This document shows, piece by piece, positions 7,391-16,693 of a DNA stretch of 46,414 nucleotides; positions within the stretch are counted from its first letter, which is position 1, and every line of letters starts with the position of its first letter. Location of the stretch: positions 1-46,414 of the forward strand of contig JAAYCO010000108.1 in NCBI GenBank assembly GCA_012729725.1. Reading direction: 5' to 3'. The notes below the pieces were generated by a model, which was not told the DNA's origin, did not search any database, and saw nothing but the letters and a program-made list of their open reading frames with translations. The position numbers and the translations under genes are program-made. This stretch comes from Planctomycetota bacterium (lineage in GTDB: Bacteria > Planctomycetota > Phycisphaerae > SM23-33).

Positions 7391-8218
7391 ATGACGAGAG
7401 AAACGCGGGTGGCCATGCTTATCGGGCTTCTGTTCATAGTCATGTTCGGGCTTGTTCTGGCGGAACTGACAGGGCAGGATTCCGCGCCTTCGCCGATCAA
7501 GGCGGGCGAAAAGCTTACAGCAAGGCCCTACGCCCCGATTCTCGAACGCGCGTCCATTGAAGACAATCCCTATGTGACGCAGCATGAGCAGCGTCTTGAG
7601 GCGGCGACGCGTCTGGCGGCCGCCGATGAGAACTCGGTTGTTGAAGTCGTTCCGCTTGCGCCCGGCGAGCGGTCGATACCAATGCTTAACGAGCAGCTTA
7701 TCGTCGCCATTGCCGACGAGCCCGCGCCGGCGCCGCAGGCATCGCGGCCATCTGTTCCGGCGGTTGTTCACACGGTCACGACCGGAGATACGCTTATCAA
7801 GATTGCCCGGCTGCATTACGGCAGCGGCAACGAGATGGAATACAAGCGCATCCTCGACGCCAACAGGAACGTCATTCGTGACGAGAAATCGCTTCGAGTC
7901 GGTCAGGAGCTGGTGATACCCCCCGCCCCGGCGGCTGCCGTCGCCGCGGGTTCCGCGCCCGAGGCGCGTAACGTTGCCGTGCTGGACATGGAAGCATTGC
8001 GTCAGCGGTTCAGTTCAGGCCCGGCAGCGGCGTCTGATGCGCTGCGACAGCACAAAACGCATGTGGTTCGCCGTGGCGACAACCTTGCAAAGATCGCCAG
8101 GGAGTTCTACCGGAGCAACAGCCACGCGAACATCATGAAGATATACAACGCCAACAGATCAAAGCTTTCCAGCCCCGACAGGCTCACGGTCGGGATGGAG
8201 CTCGAAATTCCCAGCTAG
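7391..8218 (+). CDS. Membrane-anchored protein with two LysM domains, inserted in the dcw cluster
   Basis: 275 residues. Residues 8-26 (VAMLIGLLFIVMFGLVLAE) form one membrane segment. A ~100-residue proline/alanine-rich linker follows. Two LysM domains are clear: about 126-177 (HTVTTGDTLIKIARLHYG ... GQELVIPP) and about 223-274 (HVVRRGDNLAKIAREFY ... GMELEIPS). LysM binds the GlcNAc-containing glycan backbone of peptidoglycan. The protein should therefore sit in the inner membrane with its C-terminus on the wall. It occupies the slot between rsmH and the ftsL-like gene, where most bacteria have nothing. A role in coupling the wall to the division complex is inference from position. Confidence 0.85.
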   Translation: MTRETRVAMLIGLLFIVMFGLVLAELTGQDSAPSPIKAGEKLTARPYAPILERASIEDNPYVTQHEQRLEAATRLAAADENSVVEVVPLAPGERSIPMLNEQLIVAIADEPAPAPQASRPSVPAVVHTVTTGDTLIKIARLHYGSGNEMEYKRILDANRNVIRDEKSLRVGQELVIPPAPAAAVAAGSAPEARNVAVLDMEALRQRFSSGPAAASDALRQHKTHVVRRGDNLAKIAREFYRSNSHANIMKIYNANRSKLSSPDRLTVGMELEIPS

Positions 8219-8319
8219 GCGGATTCCCCCCGCGGGCAAAGCCCGGAAGTTTAAGCTTGACCATAGTGTATAATGCCCGTGCCGTGAATGGATGAAGTTG
8301 TGCGTCGAAGGAGCGATTC

Positions 8320-8595
8320 ATGCGACTGGCATTGGTGATAGTCTGCCTGACTTCCATTGCCGTCGGCCTGGTGCAGATACGCCGCTCGCGCGGTCACGTC
8401 AGAAATGAAGTTCTTCGAATGCAGACACGGCAGATACACATGCGCCGCGAGCTTATCGACCAGCAGACCGAGTTGGGCAAGCGAATGACCCCCGCTGAGA
8501 TTCGCATGCGCAGGGAACAGATGCTCTTGCCGCTGGTGGACATGGCGCCTTCGGGGCGCGATGCGGGTTCTTCCAACCGGCACGTGGGCAGGTAG
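8320..8595 (+). CDS. ftsL: FtsL-like small bitopic division protein
   Basis: 91 residues: a membrane segment at 2-20 (RLALVIVCLTSIAVGLVQI), then a basic stretch and a charged heptad-like helix to about residue 70, predicted as a coiled coil. Sequence identity to known FtsL is not obvious, which is normal for this fast-changing family. Size, single membrane segment, coiled coil and location immediately before ftsI (5 bp gap) match FtsL, which with FtsB and FtsQ activates FtsW/FtsI. No separate ftsB is seen nearby. GGAG about 10 bp before the ATG supports the start. Confidence 0.65.
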   Translation: MRLALVIVCLTSIAVGLVQIRRSRGHVRNEVLRMQTRQIHMRRELIDQQTELGKRMTPAEIRMRREQMLLPLVDMAPSGRDAGSSNRHVGR

Positions 8596-8600
8596 CAGTC

Positions 8601-10343
8601 ATGCACAAGCAAGGTATCAAAGCCTGGAAGCACAGCCTGGTGTTCATCCTGCTTATTCTCTGCATTGGAGGCCTGGCGGTTCGTCATTACCTGCTCGTTC
8701 GCAAAGACGGACAGATGCTTGGCGAATTGGCTCGGCGTCAGCAGCAAATGACCATCATCGATCCCGGCAGGCCCGGTGGCATATTTATCGCCAGCGGCAG
8801 AAGCTGCACGCCCATCGCCATCAGTCGGCAGGCGCCGCTATGCTTCGTTGATCCATCTCTTGCGCCGGCCGATCAACTGGATGAGATCTGCCGAAAGCTT
8901 GGCGGCATATTGGGCAAAGAGGCTCACGAACTGCGAGGGGCGATAACGAGGCGGCCCAACAGCAGATTCGTCGTCCTGGCCAAACAGATATCCGGCGAGC
9001 AGGCCAAGGCGGTCAAAGCGCTGAATCTGCAATGCGTGGGCGTGGTTCATGAGTGGCGACGAGAGTATCCAGCAAATGAGCTTTGCGCGACCGTGGTGGG
9101 TTTTCCACCGGCGCCGGGTGTGGCCAACACCGGCGCGGGAATCGAGCTGACGTACAAGGATCTGCTGGCGGCCAAAGACGGCATGATGCTAAGCCTGACC
9201 GACGCCATTCGCCGGCCTGTCGAACCGCTTGACGACAGGCGAGTGCTGCCCGAGGATGGCTCGAACATCGTGCTGTACATTGACGCTCCGGTTCAGGAGG
9301 CGCTTGAGAAGGCTCTGGCGGCGGCTGTTGAAAAACACCAGGCCCAGTGGGCGAATGGGATAGTCGTTGATCCAAAAACCGGCGCAATAGTCGCCATGGC
9401 TTCGGCGCCGAGTTTCAACCCCGCGGATTACAGCTCCGCCACCCCTGCCAACCGAACAAACCGCGCGATCACCGTGCCGTACGAGCCCGGAAGCGTCGCC
9501 AAGCCGATATTCGCAGCCGCCGCCGTAGAAGCCGGCATCGTAACCTACGAAACCAAGATCTTCTGTGAGAACGGAACATACGTCATGCCTCGCGCGGGGC
9601 GAGTCAGCGATCACGGCGAAGCCCACGGATGGCTGACGGTGAGAGACGGCATCGTCTTCTCAAGCAACATATGCATGGCCAAGATCGGGCAGATGACGGG
9701 CAATGAACGCCTGTATGAAATTGCAACAAGTTTCGGCCTGGGCAGAAAATCCGGCATCGATCTGCCCGGCGAGGACGCCGGCATTGTGCGGGATCTGCAC
9801 AAGTGGAACACCTACAGCACGCCGCGAGTTCCTTTCGGCCAGGAAGTTTCAACCACATCACTTCAGCTCGTAATGGCGTTCTCCGCGCTGGTGAATGGCG
9901 GGGAATTGCTGCAACCTCGCGTGGTGAACCGCGTGTTGGATTCGCAGCAGCGCGTTGTCTGGCAGAGCGAGCGGACGGTTGTGCGGCGGGTCATCAGCGA
10001 GGGCGTTTCCGCCCAGACTCGCAGCGTGCTGGCGGATGTGGTTGAAAGAGGCACGGGCAAGATGGCCAGGATGAATCGCTGGACGAGCTTCGGCAAGACC
10101 GGCACCGCGCAGGTTCCCGGCCCAAGGGGTTACGAACCCGGCGCGTACACGGGCAGCTTCATCGGCGGCTCGCCGGTAGGGGAACCTCGCGTCGTGTGCC
10201 TCATTTCGGTGTTTAAGCCCAAGCGCGCAGGTTACTATGGCAGCACTGTCGCAGCGCCGTATGTAAAGGACGTGCTGGAGCAGGCGATGGTTTATTACAA
10301 CGTTCCGCCGGACCGGCCCGAGGGCCAGGAGCGGCGACGGTGA
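8601..10343 (+). CDS. ftsI: Septal class B penicillin-binding protein FtsI (PBP3-like transpeptidase)
   Basis: 580 residues: a short cytoplasmic tail, one membrane segment (about 11-33), a pedestal/dimerisation domain (about 50-220) and a transpeptidase domain. The active-site motifs are all present: SVAK with nucleophile Ser298, the S-x-N motif SSN at 354-356, and KTG at 499-501 in FGKTGTAQVPG. It cross-links nascent peptidoglycan at the septum in partnership with the SEDS glycosyltransferase FtsW, also encoded in this cluster. The pedestal is short and divergent. The start follows the ftsL-like stop by 5 bp. Confidence 0.93.
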   Translation: MHKQGIKAWKHSLVFILLILCIGGLAVRHYLLVRKDGQMLGELARRQQQMTIIDPGRPGGIFIASGRSCTPIAISRQAPLCFVDPSLAPADQLDEICRKLGGILGKEAHELRGAITRRPNSRFVVLAKQISGEQAKAVKALNLQCVGVVHEWRREYPANELCATVVGFPPAPGVANTGAGIELTYKDLLAAKDGMMLSLTDAIRRPVEPLDDRRVLPEDGSNIVLYIDAPVQEALEKALAAAVEKHQAQWANGIVVDPKTGAIVAMASAPSFNPADYSSATPANRTNRAITVPYEPGSVAKPIFAAAAVEAGIVTYETKIFCENGTYVMPRAGRVSDHGEAHGWLTVRDGIVFSSNICMAKIGQMTGNERLYEIATSFGLGRKSGIDLPGEDAGIVRDLHKWNTYSTPRVPFGQEVSTTSLQLVMAFSALVNGGELLQPRVVNRVLDSQQRVVWQSERTVVRRVISEGVSAQTRSVLADVVERGTGKMARMNRWTSFGKTGTAQVPGPRGYEPGAYTGSFIGGSPVGEPRVVCLISVFKPKRAGYYGSTVAAPYVKDVLEQAMVYYNVPPDRPEGQERRR

Positions 10344-10355
10344 AGCAGGAACAGC

Positions 10356-11825
10356 ATGTTATTCTCTGAACTTCTGGAGGCTTCCGGGGCGCCGGTCAAA
10401 TCGCGTCGTGGCGAAGCAGCCGTCGAAGGCGTCGCGCTCGACAGCAGGCAGTGCCGCAAAGGCTCGTGCATGATCGCCGCGAAGGGTGAAACAACCGACG
10501 GCCACGCCTTCATTCGCCAGGCGGTGGCGGCCGGGGCTTCGGCGATTATCTGTCAGGACGATTCGCTTACAGACCCCGATGTTGCGTGCGCGGTGCTTGA
10601 CGACACTCGCGCATGGGCGGGGCCCATCGCGCAGGCGTTCCACGGTTGGCCTTCAAGACGGCTGACCACAATCGGCATAACCGGAACCAAGGGCAAAAGC
10701 ACAACCGCGTACATTCTGCGATCTATTCTCACGCACGTGGGGCGCAAGGCGGCGGTTCTTGGCACGATCGAGTACAACACTGGCGGCAGATCGATCCCCG
10801 CGCCGAACACCACGCCCGACGGCGTTCAACTGGCGTCGTTGTGCGCAGAATCGCTCAACGCCGGGTGCACTCATCTGGTGATGGAAGTCTCGTCGCACGC
10901 GCTGGACCAGCATCGAGTCGCGGGCATGGAGTTCAACGTCGGCGTGTTCACCAACCTCAGCGGCGACCACATGGACTACCACAAGAACGCCGACGCCTAT
11001 TTCGCAGCCAAGCGCAAGCTCTTCGAGGGGCTTTCGCCGTCGTCTGTGGGAGTTATCAACGTTGATGACGACCGGGCCGCTTCGCTTGTGCGTGCAGTCT
11101 GCGGCAGAGTCATCACGTACGGCATTCGCGGCCAGTGCGACTTGCGAGCCCAGATAGAACGCATCGATTCATCCGGTATGCGTATGGCGTTGTGCATGCA
11201 GGGGGAGCGGCGCGTGATTCGCACTTCGCTGCTGGGCACGCACAATGCGTACAACTGCCTCGCGGCCGCAGGGGCCGCCGTTGCACTGGGGCTTGGGTTC
11301 GAGGCTGTCGCCGAAGCCCTCGAGCAGGACATCAAGGTTCCAGGCAGGCTTGAATCGGTCGAGACCCATGCGGGATTCAGGGTTCTTGTCGATTACGCCC
11401 ACACGGACGATTCGCTTCGCAACGTGCTGTCGCTGACGCGTGAGTTGTGCGCCAAGGGCAGGATTATCGTGGTCTTCGGCTGCGGCGGCGACAGAGACAG
11501 GACCAAGCGGCCAAGGATGGCTCGCGTTGCCGAAGAGCTGGCCGACGTGCTCGTGGTCACATCCGACAATCCCCGCACCGAATCGCCGCAGTCGATAATC
11601 GACGAGGTCGTCGGCGGTTTCACGCCCCAGGGACGGAGAAAAGCGATAGTGGAGATCGACCGTCGCAGCGCCATCGCCCTTGCCGTTAACGAGGCTCGCG
11701 AAGGCGACATTGTTTTGATCGCGGGCAAAGGCCACGAGACATACCAGATCATCGGCGCCGCCAGAGAGCATTTCGATGATCGCGAGGTTGCCGCCCAGGC
11801 CGTTGCCGCCAGGGAGGGCGTATGA
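10356..11825 (+). CDS. murE: UDP-MurNAc-tripeptide synthetase MurE, probably meso-diaminopimelate adding
   Basis: 489 residues. This Mur ligase adds the third amino acid of the stem peptide to UDP-MurNAc-L-Ala-D-Glu using ATP. The ATP loop GITGTKGKSTT lies near residue 107, NTTPDG and the DHMDYH segment follow, and the C-terminal domain contains SDNPRTE with DNPR at 404-407. DNPR is the pocket motif of enzymes that choose meso-diaminopimelate rather than lysine, so the wall is expected to be of the A1-gamma type. The stop overlaps the murF start by 4 bp (ATGA), implying translational coupling. Confidence 0.95.
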   Translation: MLFSELLEASGAPVKSRRGEAAVEGVALDSRQCRKGSCMIAAKGETTDGHAFIRQAVAAGASAIICQDDSLTDPDVACAVLDDTRAWAGPIAQAFHGWPSRRLTTIGITGTKGKSTTAYILRSILTHVGRKAAVLGTIEYNTGGRSIPAPNTTPDGVQLASLCAESLNAGCTHLVMEVSSHALDQHRVAGMEFNVGVFTNLSGDHMDYHKNADAYFAAKRKLFEGLSPSSVGVINVDDDRAASLVRAVCGRVITYGIRGQCDLRAQIERIDSSGMRMALCMQGERRVIRTSLLGTHNAYNCLAAAGAAVALGLGFEAVAEALEQDIKVPGRLESVETHAGFRVLVDYAHTDDSLRNVLSLTRELCAKGRIIVVFGCGGDRDRTKRPRMARVAEELADVLVVTSDNPRTESPQSIIDEVVGGFTPQGRRKAIVEIDRRSAIALAVNEAREGDIVLIAGKGHETYQIIGAAREHFDDREVAAQAVAAREGV

Positions 11826-13219
11826 AGCATCTTTCCATGGATGAAATCGCCAAGGCGATAGGCGGGCGTTGGCTGGGATGCCGCCAGGCCGGGTCCATCG
11901 CCGGCGTGACGACGGACACTCGCAAGGCCAAGGCCGGCCAGTTGTTCATCGCGCTTCGCGGGCAGCGATACGACGGGCACGATTACTTGCAGCAGGCAGC
12001 CCGCGCGGGGTGCTGCGCTGCGATCGTCGATCATGCGGCCGCGATTGATCCCCAAATTCTCGCCGGATTTTCGCTGGGCGTGCTGGCAGTGGCGGACACC
12101 ACCGAGGGACTCGGGGCGCTGGCGTCGTTCTACCGCAACCAGATTGCCGCGACGGTCATTGCGGTAACCGGCTCCAACGGCAAGACGACCGTCAAGCGGA
12201 TGATCCACCACATATTGAGCCGCCGGCTCAAAGGCTCGTGCAGCCCCAAGAGTTTCAATAACAACATCGGCCTGCCCTTGACGCTGCTGGAAGTTGGGGG
12301 GCAGGACGATTACGTTGTGTGCGAGGCCGGCACTAACGCTCCTAACGAAATCGCGGCGCTTGGCAAGATATGCCGCCCCGAACTGGCGGTCATAACCACC
12401 ATAGGCCCGTCGCATCTGGAGAAGCTGATCGACCTTCAGGGCGTCGCCGCAGAGAAGGCGTCGCTGCTGGACTATCTTCAGGACGGCGGGGCCGCCGTTG
12501 TGCCCTCCGGCTGCGTCGAACTGGAAAAGGTTCTGCGATGCCGTTCGTGCAACATCATCAGATTCGGCTTAAACGCGGACAGCAACCTGCGCCTTGGCAA
12601 TTATCAGCCCGATGGCGTTGGCTGCCGCTTTGTGGTCAACGGCAAGGTTAACGTCACACTGCCCCTGCCCGGCAAGCACAACGCGACGAACGCTCTTGCC
12701 GCAATGGCGGCGGCGATGCGGCTGGGAATGCAGATGGAAGAGGCAGGCGCTGCCCTTGCCGATTTCACCGGCGCCGAGATGCGGCTGGCGCTCACGCCGA
12801 TCGGAAGCATCACCGTCATAGACGACACGTACAACGCCAACCCCGCCAGCATGGCGGCGGCAGCGGCGGTTCTGGCAGAGAAAGACGCCGCACGGCGAGT
12901 GATGATCATCGGCGATATGCTGGAACTTGGCCCCCAGAAGGAGTTGCTCCACCGCCAGACTGCTCATCGCATAGTCGAGGCAGGCATTGATCTGCTGCTG
13001 GGCGTTGGGGCGATGTCGCGCCTTGCCGTTGAAGAGGCGAAGCAACTGGGTGCGGATGCGCACGCGTTCGAATCGGTGGAAAAGGCCGGCGAGGCAATCA
13101 CAGATCTGCTGCGCGACGGCGATCTGGTTCTGATCAAGGGTTCAAGATCTATGGGCATGGAAAGGCTTATCGAGGCGATCCGCCGAAAATTCGAGCCGTG
13201 CGGAGGCCCTCGGAAATGA
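11822..13219 (+). CDS. murF: UDP-MurNAc-tripeptide:D-Ala-D-Ala ligase MurF
   Basis: 465 residues. Adds D-Ala-D-Ala to complete the UDP-MurNAc-pentapeptide. The ATP loop is VTGSNGKTTVKRM (about residues 114-126); SFNNNIGLPLTLLE and the later VIDDTYNANPASM are MurF signatures. The N-terminal domain (GVTTDTRKAKAGQLFIALRG) is the nucleotide-binding domain of the family. It overlaps murE and mraY by 4 bp each through ATGA junctions, so the three are probably translated in series. Confidence 0.95.
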   Translation: MKHLSMDEIAKAIGGRWLGCRQAGSIAGVTTDTRKAKAGQLFIALRGQRYDGHDYLQQAARAGCCAAIVDHAAAIDPQILAGFSLGVLAVADTTEGLGALASFYRNQIAATVIAVTGSNGKTTVKRMIHHILSRRLKGSCSPKSFNNNIGLPLTLLEVGGQDDYVVCEAGTNAPNEIAALGKICRPELAVITTIGPSHLEKLIDLQGVAAEKASLLDYLQDGGAAVVPSGCVELEKVLRCRSCNIIRFGLNADSNLRLGNYQPDGVGCRFVVNGKVNVTLPLPGKHNATNALAAMAAAMRLGMQMEEAGAALADFTGAEMRLALTPIGSITVIDDTYNANPASMAAAAAVLAEKDAARRVMIIGDMLELGPQKELLHRQTAHRIVEAGIDLLLGVGAMSRLAVEEAKQLGADAHAFESVEKAGEAITDLLRDGDLVLIKGSRSMGMERLIEAIRRKFEPCGGPRK

Positions 13220-14361
13220 TACTCTTTCTGCTGGATCTGTTTGATGTTGAAGGCAAGCACCTGCTTCTGCGGATGGCGGGTGCAGCCTTGCTCAGTTTTC
13301 TGCTGGTCATAGCGCTCGGTCCAAGGATGATCAGGTATCTTCTTCGCCGCAAGATCGGCGATCGGCCGGAATTCGACCACGCAGACCTCAACGATCTCAC
13401 CAGGCACAAGTCGAACACGCCCACGATGGGCGGCGCGCTTATAGTTATCGCCATCATGGCGAGCATACTGGTTTTTGGCGACGTGTTCGGCCCCAACGGA
13501 AACATGTACGTCCGTATGTCACTGCTGGCGCTGGTGTGGCTTGGCGCTTTGGGCGGCATTGACGACTGGCTCAAGCTCAACAAGGCTGCCGGCAAGTCCT
13601 CGCGCGACGGGCTCAAAAGCTGGGAGAAGATGCTCTTCCAGCTTGGCCTTGCGGTTCTGCTTGGTCTTTACACTTACCGCTACGGCAGCCAAAGCGACAT
13701 AGACGGCACGAATCCCGCTCATAATCTTTACATTCCGTTTTGGGCGGGATACATCGTGCTCTCGCAACTGGCGTACACGGTAATCACGGTGTTGACCATG
13801 GTGGGCTTCTCGAACGCGGTCAATCTTACCGACGGGATGGACGGCCTCGCCGGCGGATGCGTGATCATTGTGACCTTCGTTCTGCTGGTGCTGGCCGAGC
13901 TTGTGGGGGTCGTCAGTTACAGCCAGTTATTCAACCTGCCACTGGTGTACGGCAGCGTTGAAATGACGATTGTGTGCACGTCGATGATAGGGGCCTGCCT
14001 TGGCTTTCTGTGGTACAACGCGCACCCCGCGCAGGTGTTCATGGGCGATACCGGCTCGCTTCCGCTGGGCGGTTTGATAGGTTACACGGCGGTGGTGACA
14101 AGGCAGGAGCTTCTGCTTCTGATCGCGGGCGGCGTTTTCATAATGGAAGCCGGCAGTGTGATGCTTCAGGTCGGGTACTTCAAGATGACTCGTCCCGCCA
14201 AGGGCATGAAGGGCAGAAAGATATTTCGCTGCGCGCCGCTGCACCACCATTTTCACCTGGGCGGCTGGGCCGAGACGAAGGTGGTGACGCGCTTCTGGCT
14301 GCTGGGAATCGTGTTTGCGGCGTTGGCTCTTGCCAGTTTGAAACTTCGCCTCGGCGGCTGA
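13216..14361 (+). CDS. mraY: Phospho-MurNAc-pentapeptide transferase MraY
   Basis: 381 residues from the ATG at 13216, which overlaps the murF stop (ATGA) and follows GGAGG at a suitable distance. A GTG 18 bp upstream is a less likely start. MraY is a polytopic inner-membrane enzyme that transfers phospho-MurNAc-pentapeptide to undecaprenyl phosphate, making lipid I. Its hallmark motifs are present: the paired aspartates in GGIDDWLKL, NAVNLTDGMDGLAGG, NAHPAQVFMGDTGSLPLGG and the histidine-rich PLHHHFHLGGW near the C-terminus. About ten membrane segments are expected. In most dcw clusters murD comes next; here it is absent and ftsW follows. Confidence 0.96.
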   Translation: MILFLLDLFDVEGKHLLLRMAGAALLSFLLVIALGPRMIRYLLRRKIGDRPEFDHADLNDLTRHKSNTPTMGGALIVIAIMASILVFGDVFGPNGNMYVRMSLLALVWLGALGGIDDWLKLNKAAGKSSRDGLKSWEKMLFQLGLAVLLGLYTYRYGSQSDIDGTNPAHNLYIPFWAGYIVLSQLAYTVITVLTMVGFSNAVNLTDGMDGLAGGCVIIVTFVLLVLAELVGVVSYSQLFNLPLVYGSVEMTIVCTSMIGACLGFLWYNAHPAQVFMGDTGSLPLGGLIGYTAVVTRQELLLLIAGGVFIMEAGSVMLQVGYFKMTRPAKGMKGRKIFRCAPLHHHFHLGGWAETKVVTRFWLLGIVFAALALASLKLRLGG

Positions 14362-14385
14362 CGCCTGTGCGGCAAAGGTGGACCT

Positions 14386-15564
14386 ATGAATCCAGTTAAC
14401 GATGACGGCCTTGACAGCGGCGCTTCGCAACGCGCCGGTCAGGGACTGCTGATTGCCACGCTGGGACTTCTGGGCCTGGGCGTCGTGATGGTCCACAGCG
14501 CCGCTGCGTCCGTCGCGCAGGGCGGCGAGTGGTACGCGCGCGTGGACGTTCGGCACACGTTCTTCGCCATTGCCGCCGCTGCCGTGCTGATGACGGTCTG
14601 GCGTCTTGATTTTCACTGGTTTTTCTGTTCGGGCAAACGGCCCGTCAAGGCGGCGGTGTTGCTGGCGCTTGCGCTGGGTCTGGGGCTTCTGGTTTTTGTG
14701 CCCGGAGTCGGGCATTCCGTCGGCGGATTCTACAGGTGGATACGCCTGGGACCGGCGAAGTACCAGGTTAGCTTTCAGCCCTCGGAGCTCATAAAGCTGG
14801 CGCTGGTGATCTTCCTGGCGGCCTGGCTGACAAGGCCGCAGGTCAACACCAGGTCTTTTCTGAAGACGTTCATGCCGGCGATGTTGCTTATCGCGGCGTG
14901 CATGGCGTTGATTATCTCGCAGGACTTCGGCACGTCGATGCTTATCGCCGCTGCCGCGGGCATGACGCTCTTCCTGGCGGGAGTGCCCTGGCCTTATCTT
15001 GGCGGGCTTGTGGCGACCGCCGGGTTGGGCTTCTACTGCTTTGTGTTCCTCAACCCCTACCGCTGGAGCAGAATCGAGGCGATGTTCGACCCGTGGAGCC
15101 AGAACAACCAGGCTGCGTATCAGGCCCGCATGTCGCTGACCGCTATCGGCAGGGGGGGATGGTATGGGCAGGGGCTGGGCAAAGGCATAGTCAAGCAGGG
15201 CTTTTTGCCCGAAGACACGACGGACTTTCTGGTGTCCGCCTTCTGCGAGGAATGGGGCTTTCGCGGCCACCTGTTGCTGATGGGCATGGTGGTAGTGTGG
15301 ACGATTCTCGCATGGCGACTGGCGCTCAAAGCGCCGACGGCGTTCGGCAAGGTGGTGTCGGGGTCGCTGGCGTTCATGATCGTGCTTCAGATGCTTCTGC
15401 ACATCGGCGTGAACCTGGTGGTTTTGCCGACGAAGGGAATTGGTTTCCCGTTCATGTCGGCGGGCGGCACATCGCTGATAATCATGGCGGCGGCGACGGC
15501 GATAATCGTATCCGTCAGCAGGTCGCCTTCGGATGGGCGTCGATCCTTAATTGAGATGAACTAG
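14386..15564 (+). CDS. ftsW: SEDS peptidoglycan glycosyltransferase FtsW
   Basis: 392 residues with about ten membrane segments. It belongs to the SEDS (shape, elongation, division, sporulation) family that polymerises lipid II and works with a class B PBP. Family marks include FQPSELIKLALVIFLA, the ISQDFGTSMLIAAA loop with its conserved aspartate, and FMSAGGTSLI near the C-terminus. The placement beside murG and in the same cluster as ftsI supports FtsW rather than the elongation paralogue RodA. Ribosome site AAAGGTGG precedes the ATG; the stop is one base before murG. Confidence 0.93.
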   Translation: MNPVNDDGLDSGASQRAGQGLLIATLGLLGLGVVMVHSAAASVAQGGEWYARVDVRHTFFAIAAAAVLMTVWRLDFHWFFCSGKRPVKAAVLLALALGLGLLVFVPGVGHSVGGFYRWIRLGPAKYQVSFQPSELIKLALVIFLAAWLTRPQVNTRSFLKTFMPAMLLIAACMALIISQDFGTSMLIAAAAGMTLFLAGVPWPYLGGLVATAGLGFYCFVFLNPYRWSRIEAMFDPWSQNNQAAYQARMSLTAIGRGGWYGQGLGKGIVKQGFLPEDTTDFLVSAFCEEWGFRGHLLLMGMVVVWTILAWRLALKAPTAFGKVVSGSLAFMIVLQMLLHIGVNLVVLPTKGIGFPFMSAGGTSLIIMAAATAIIVSVSRSPSDGRRSLIEMN

Positions 15565-15565
15565 C

Positions 15566-16657
15566 ATGGCCGATACATACATCTTTGCCGGCGGCGGGAC
15601 AGGTGGCCACCTGTATCCGGGCCTGGCCGTCGCCGAAGAATTGCTGAAGCTGCGCCCGGATGCGAACATGGTCTTCGCCTGTTCAGCAAGATCGATAGAC
15701 CAGCGAATTCTTGGGGGGCTTCCATACGCGGTTGTGCCCCAGCCGATTCTGCCCCTGCCTCGCTCGTTGCGGGGCTGGCGGGGCTTTCTGGCGGCGTATG
15801 TGCACTCGCAACGGCTAGCGCGGCGGTTGATTCTTGATCTCAAGCCAAAGTCGGTGCTTGGGCTGGGCGGGTTTGCGGCCGCTGCCGTCGTCAAGCAGGC
15901 TGCACGCAGAGGCATTCCAACAGGTCTGCTTAATCCCGATGCCGTGCCGGGAAAGGCCAACAGATTTCTGTCCCGGCGGACGGACGTCATATTCACGCAG
16001 TTCGAAAGCACTGCTGAATGCTTCGCCCCCCGCATTCGGGGAAGGGTCAAGGCGGTTGGTTGCCCTATTCGATCATCTCTGCTGGCGGGCGACCGCGACT
16101 GTGCCCTGAGGGATCTTGGCCTTCGGAATGATCGTCGAACGCTGCTGGTGAACGGCGGCAGTCTTGGCGCCGAATCGATTAACACGGCGCTGGCTGATTT
16201 GGTCGAACTGCTTGGCGCCCGAGGCGGCGACTGGCAGGTGCTTCATATTTCGGGTCCGCAGAAGGCCCTTCATGACGATGTGTGGCGCGGCAGGGCGATT
16301 CACGTGGTGCAGATGGAATACTGCGCCCGCATGGATCAGGCTTACGCCTGCGCGGATCTCGCCGTCGGCAGGGGCGGCGCGTCGAGCATTGCCGAGCTTT
16401 CGGCAATGGGAGTTCCGAGCATAATCCTGCCATATCCGCATCACGCCGACCGCCAGCAGTACCTCAACGCACAGGCGCTGGAGCGCAGCGGCGGGGCGAT
16501 CGTCGTTGAAGACGCCGCGTGTGGCGCGGCAAAGGAGCTTGCAAAGGTTCTGCCCGGCCTGCTTGACAACCCGGACCGGCTTGCACAAATGAGAAAGTCC
16601 GCCATTGCCTGCGCCAAGCCTTTCGCCGCCCGAGCGGTCGCCGAATGGATGGCGTAG
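15566..16657 (+). CDS. murG: Lipid I GlcNAc transferase MurG
   Basis: 363 residues, a GT28/GT-B enzyme at the cytoplasmic membrane face that adds GlcNAc from UDP-GlcNAc to lipid I, giving lipid II. The N-terminal glycine loop FAGGGTGGHLYPGLAVAEEL, GLGGFAAAAVV, the second loop VNGGSLGAESIN and the donor-site block GRGGASSIAELSAMGVPSIILPYPHHADRQQ are all characteristic. Length is normal. It starts just after the ftsW stop. Confidence 0.96.
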   Translation: MADTYIFAGGGTGGHLYPGLAVAEELLKLRPDANMVFACSARSIDQRILGGLPYAVVPQPILPLPRSLRGWRGFLAAYVHSQRLARRLILDLKPKSVLGLGGFAAAAVVKQAARRGIPTGLLNPDAVPGKANRFLSRRTDVIFTQFESTAECFAPRIRGRVKAVGCPIRSSLLAGDRDCALRDLGLRNDRRTLLVNGGSLGAESINTALADLVELLGARGGDWQVLHISGPQKALHDDVWRGRAIHVVQMEYCARMDQAYACADLAVGRGGASSIAELSAMGVPSIILPYPHHADRQQYLNAQALERSGGAIVVEDAACGAAKELAKVLPGLLDNPDRLAQMRKSAIACAKPFAARAVAEWMA

Positions 16658-16693
16658 TCGGGGCGTTTGACACGAAGGAAACAGCGATATAAC

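Noticed and set aside
13927-15402. 491-codon open frame on the minus strand across mraY and ftsW
   Set aside because: Its product is Arg/His/Gln-rich low-complexity sequence with no family character. It is antisense to genes with strong motifs and results from GC-rich codon bias.
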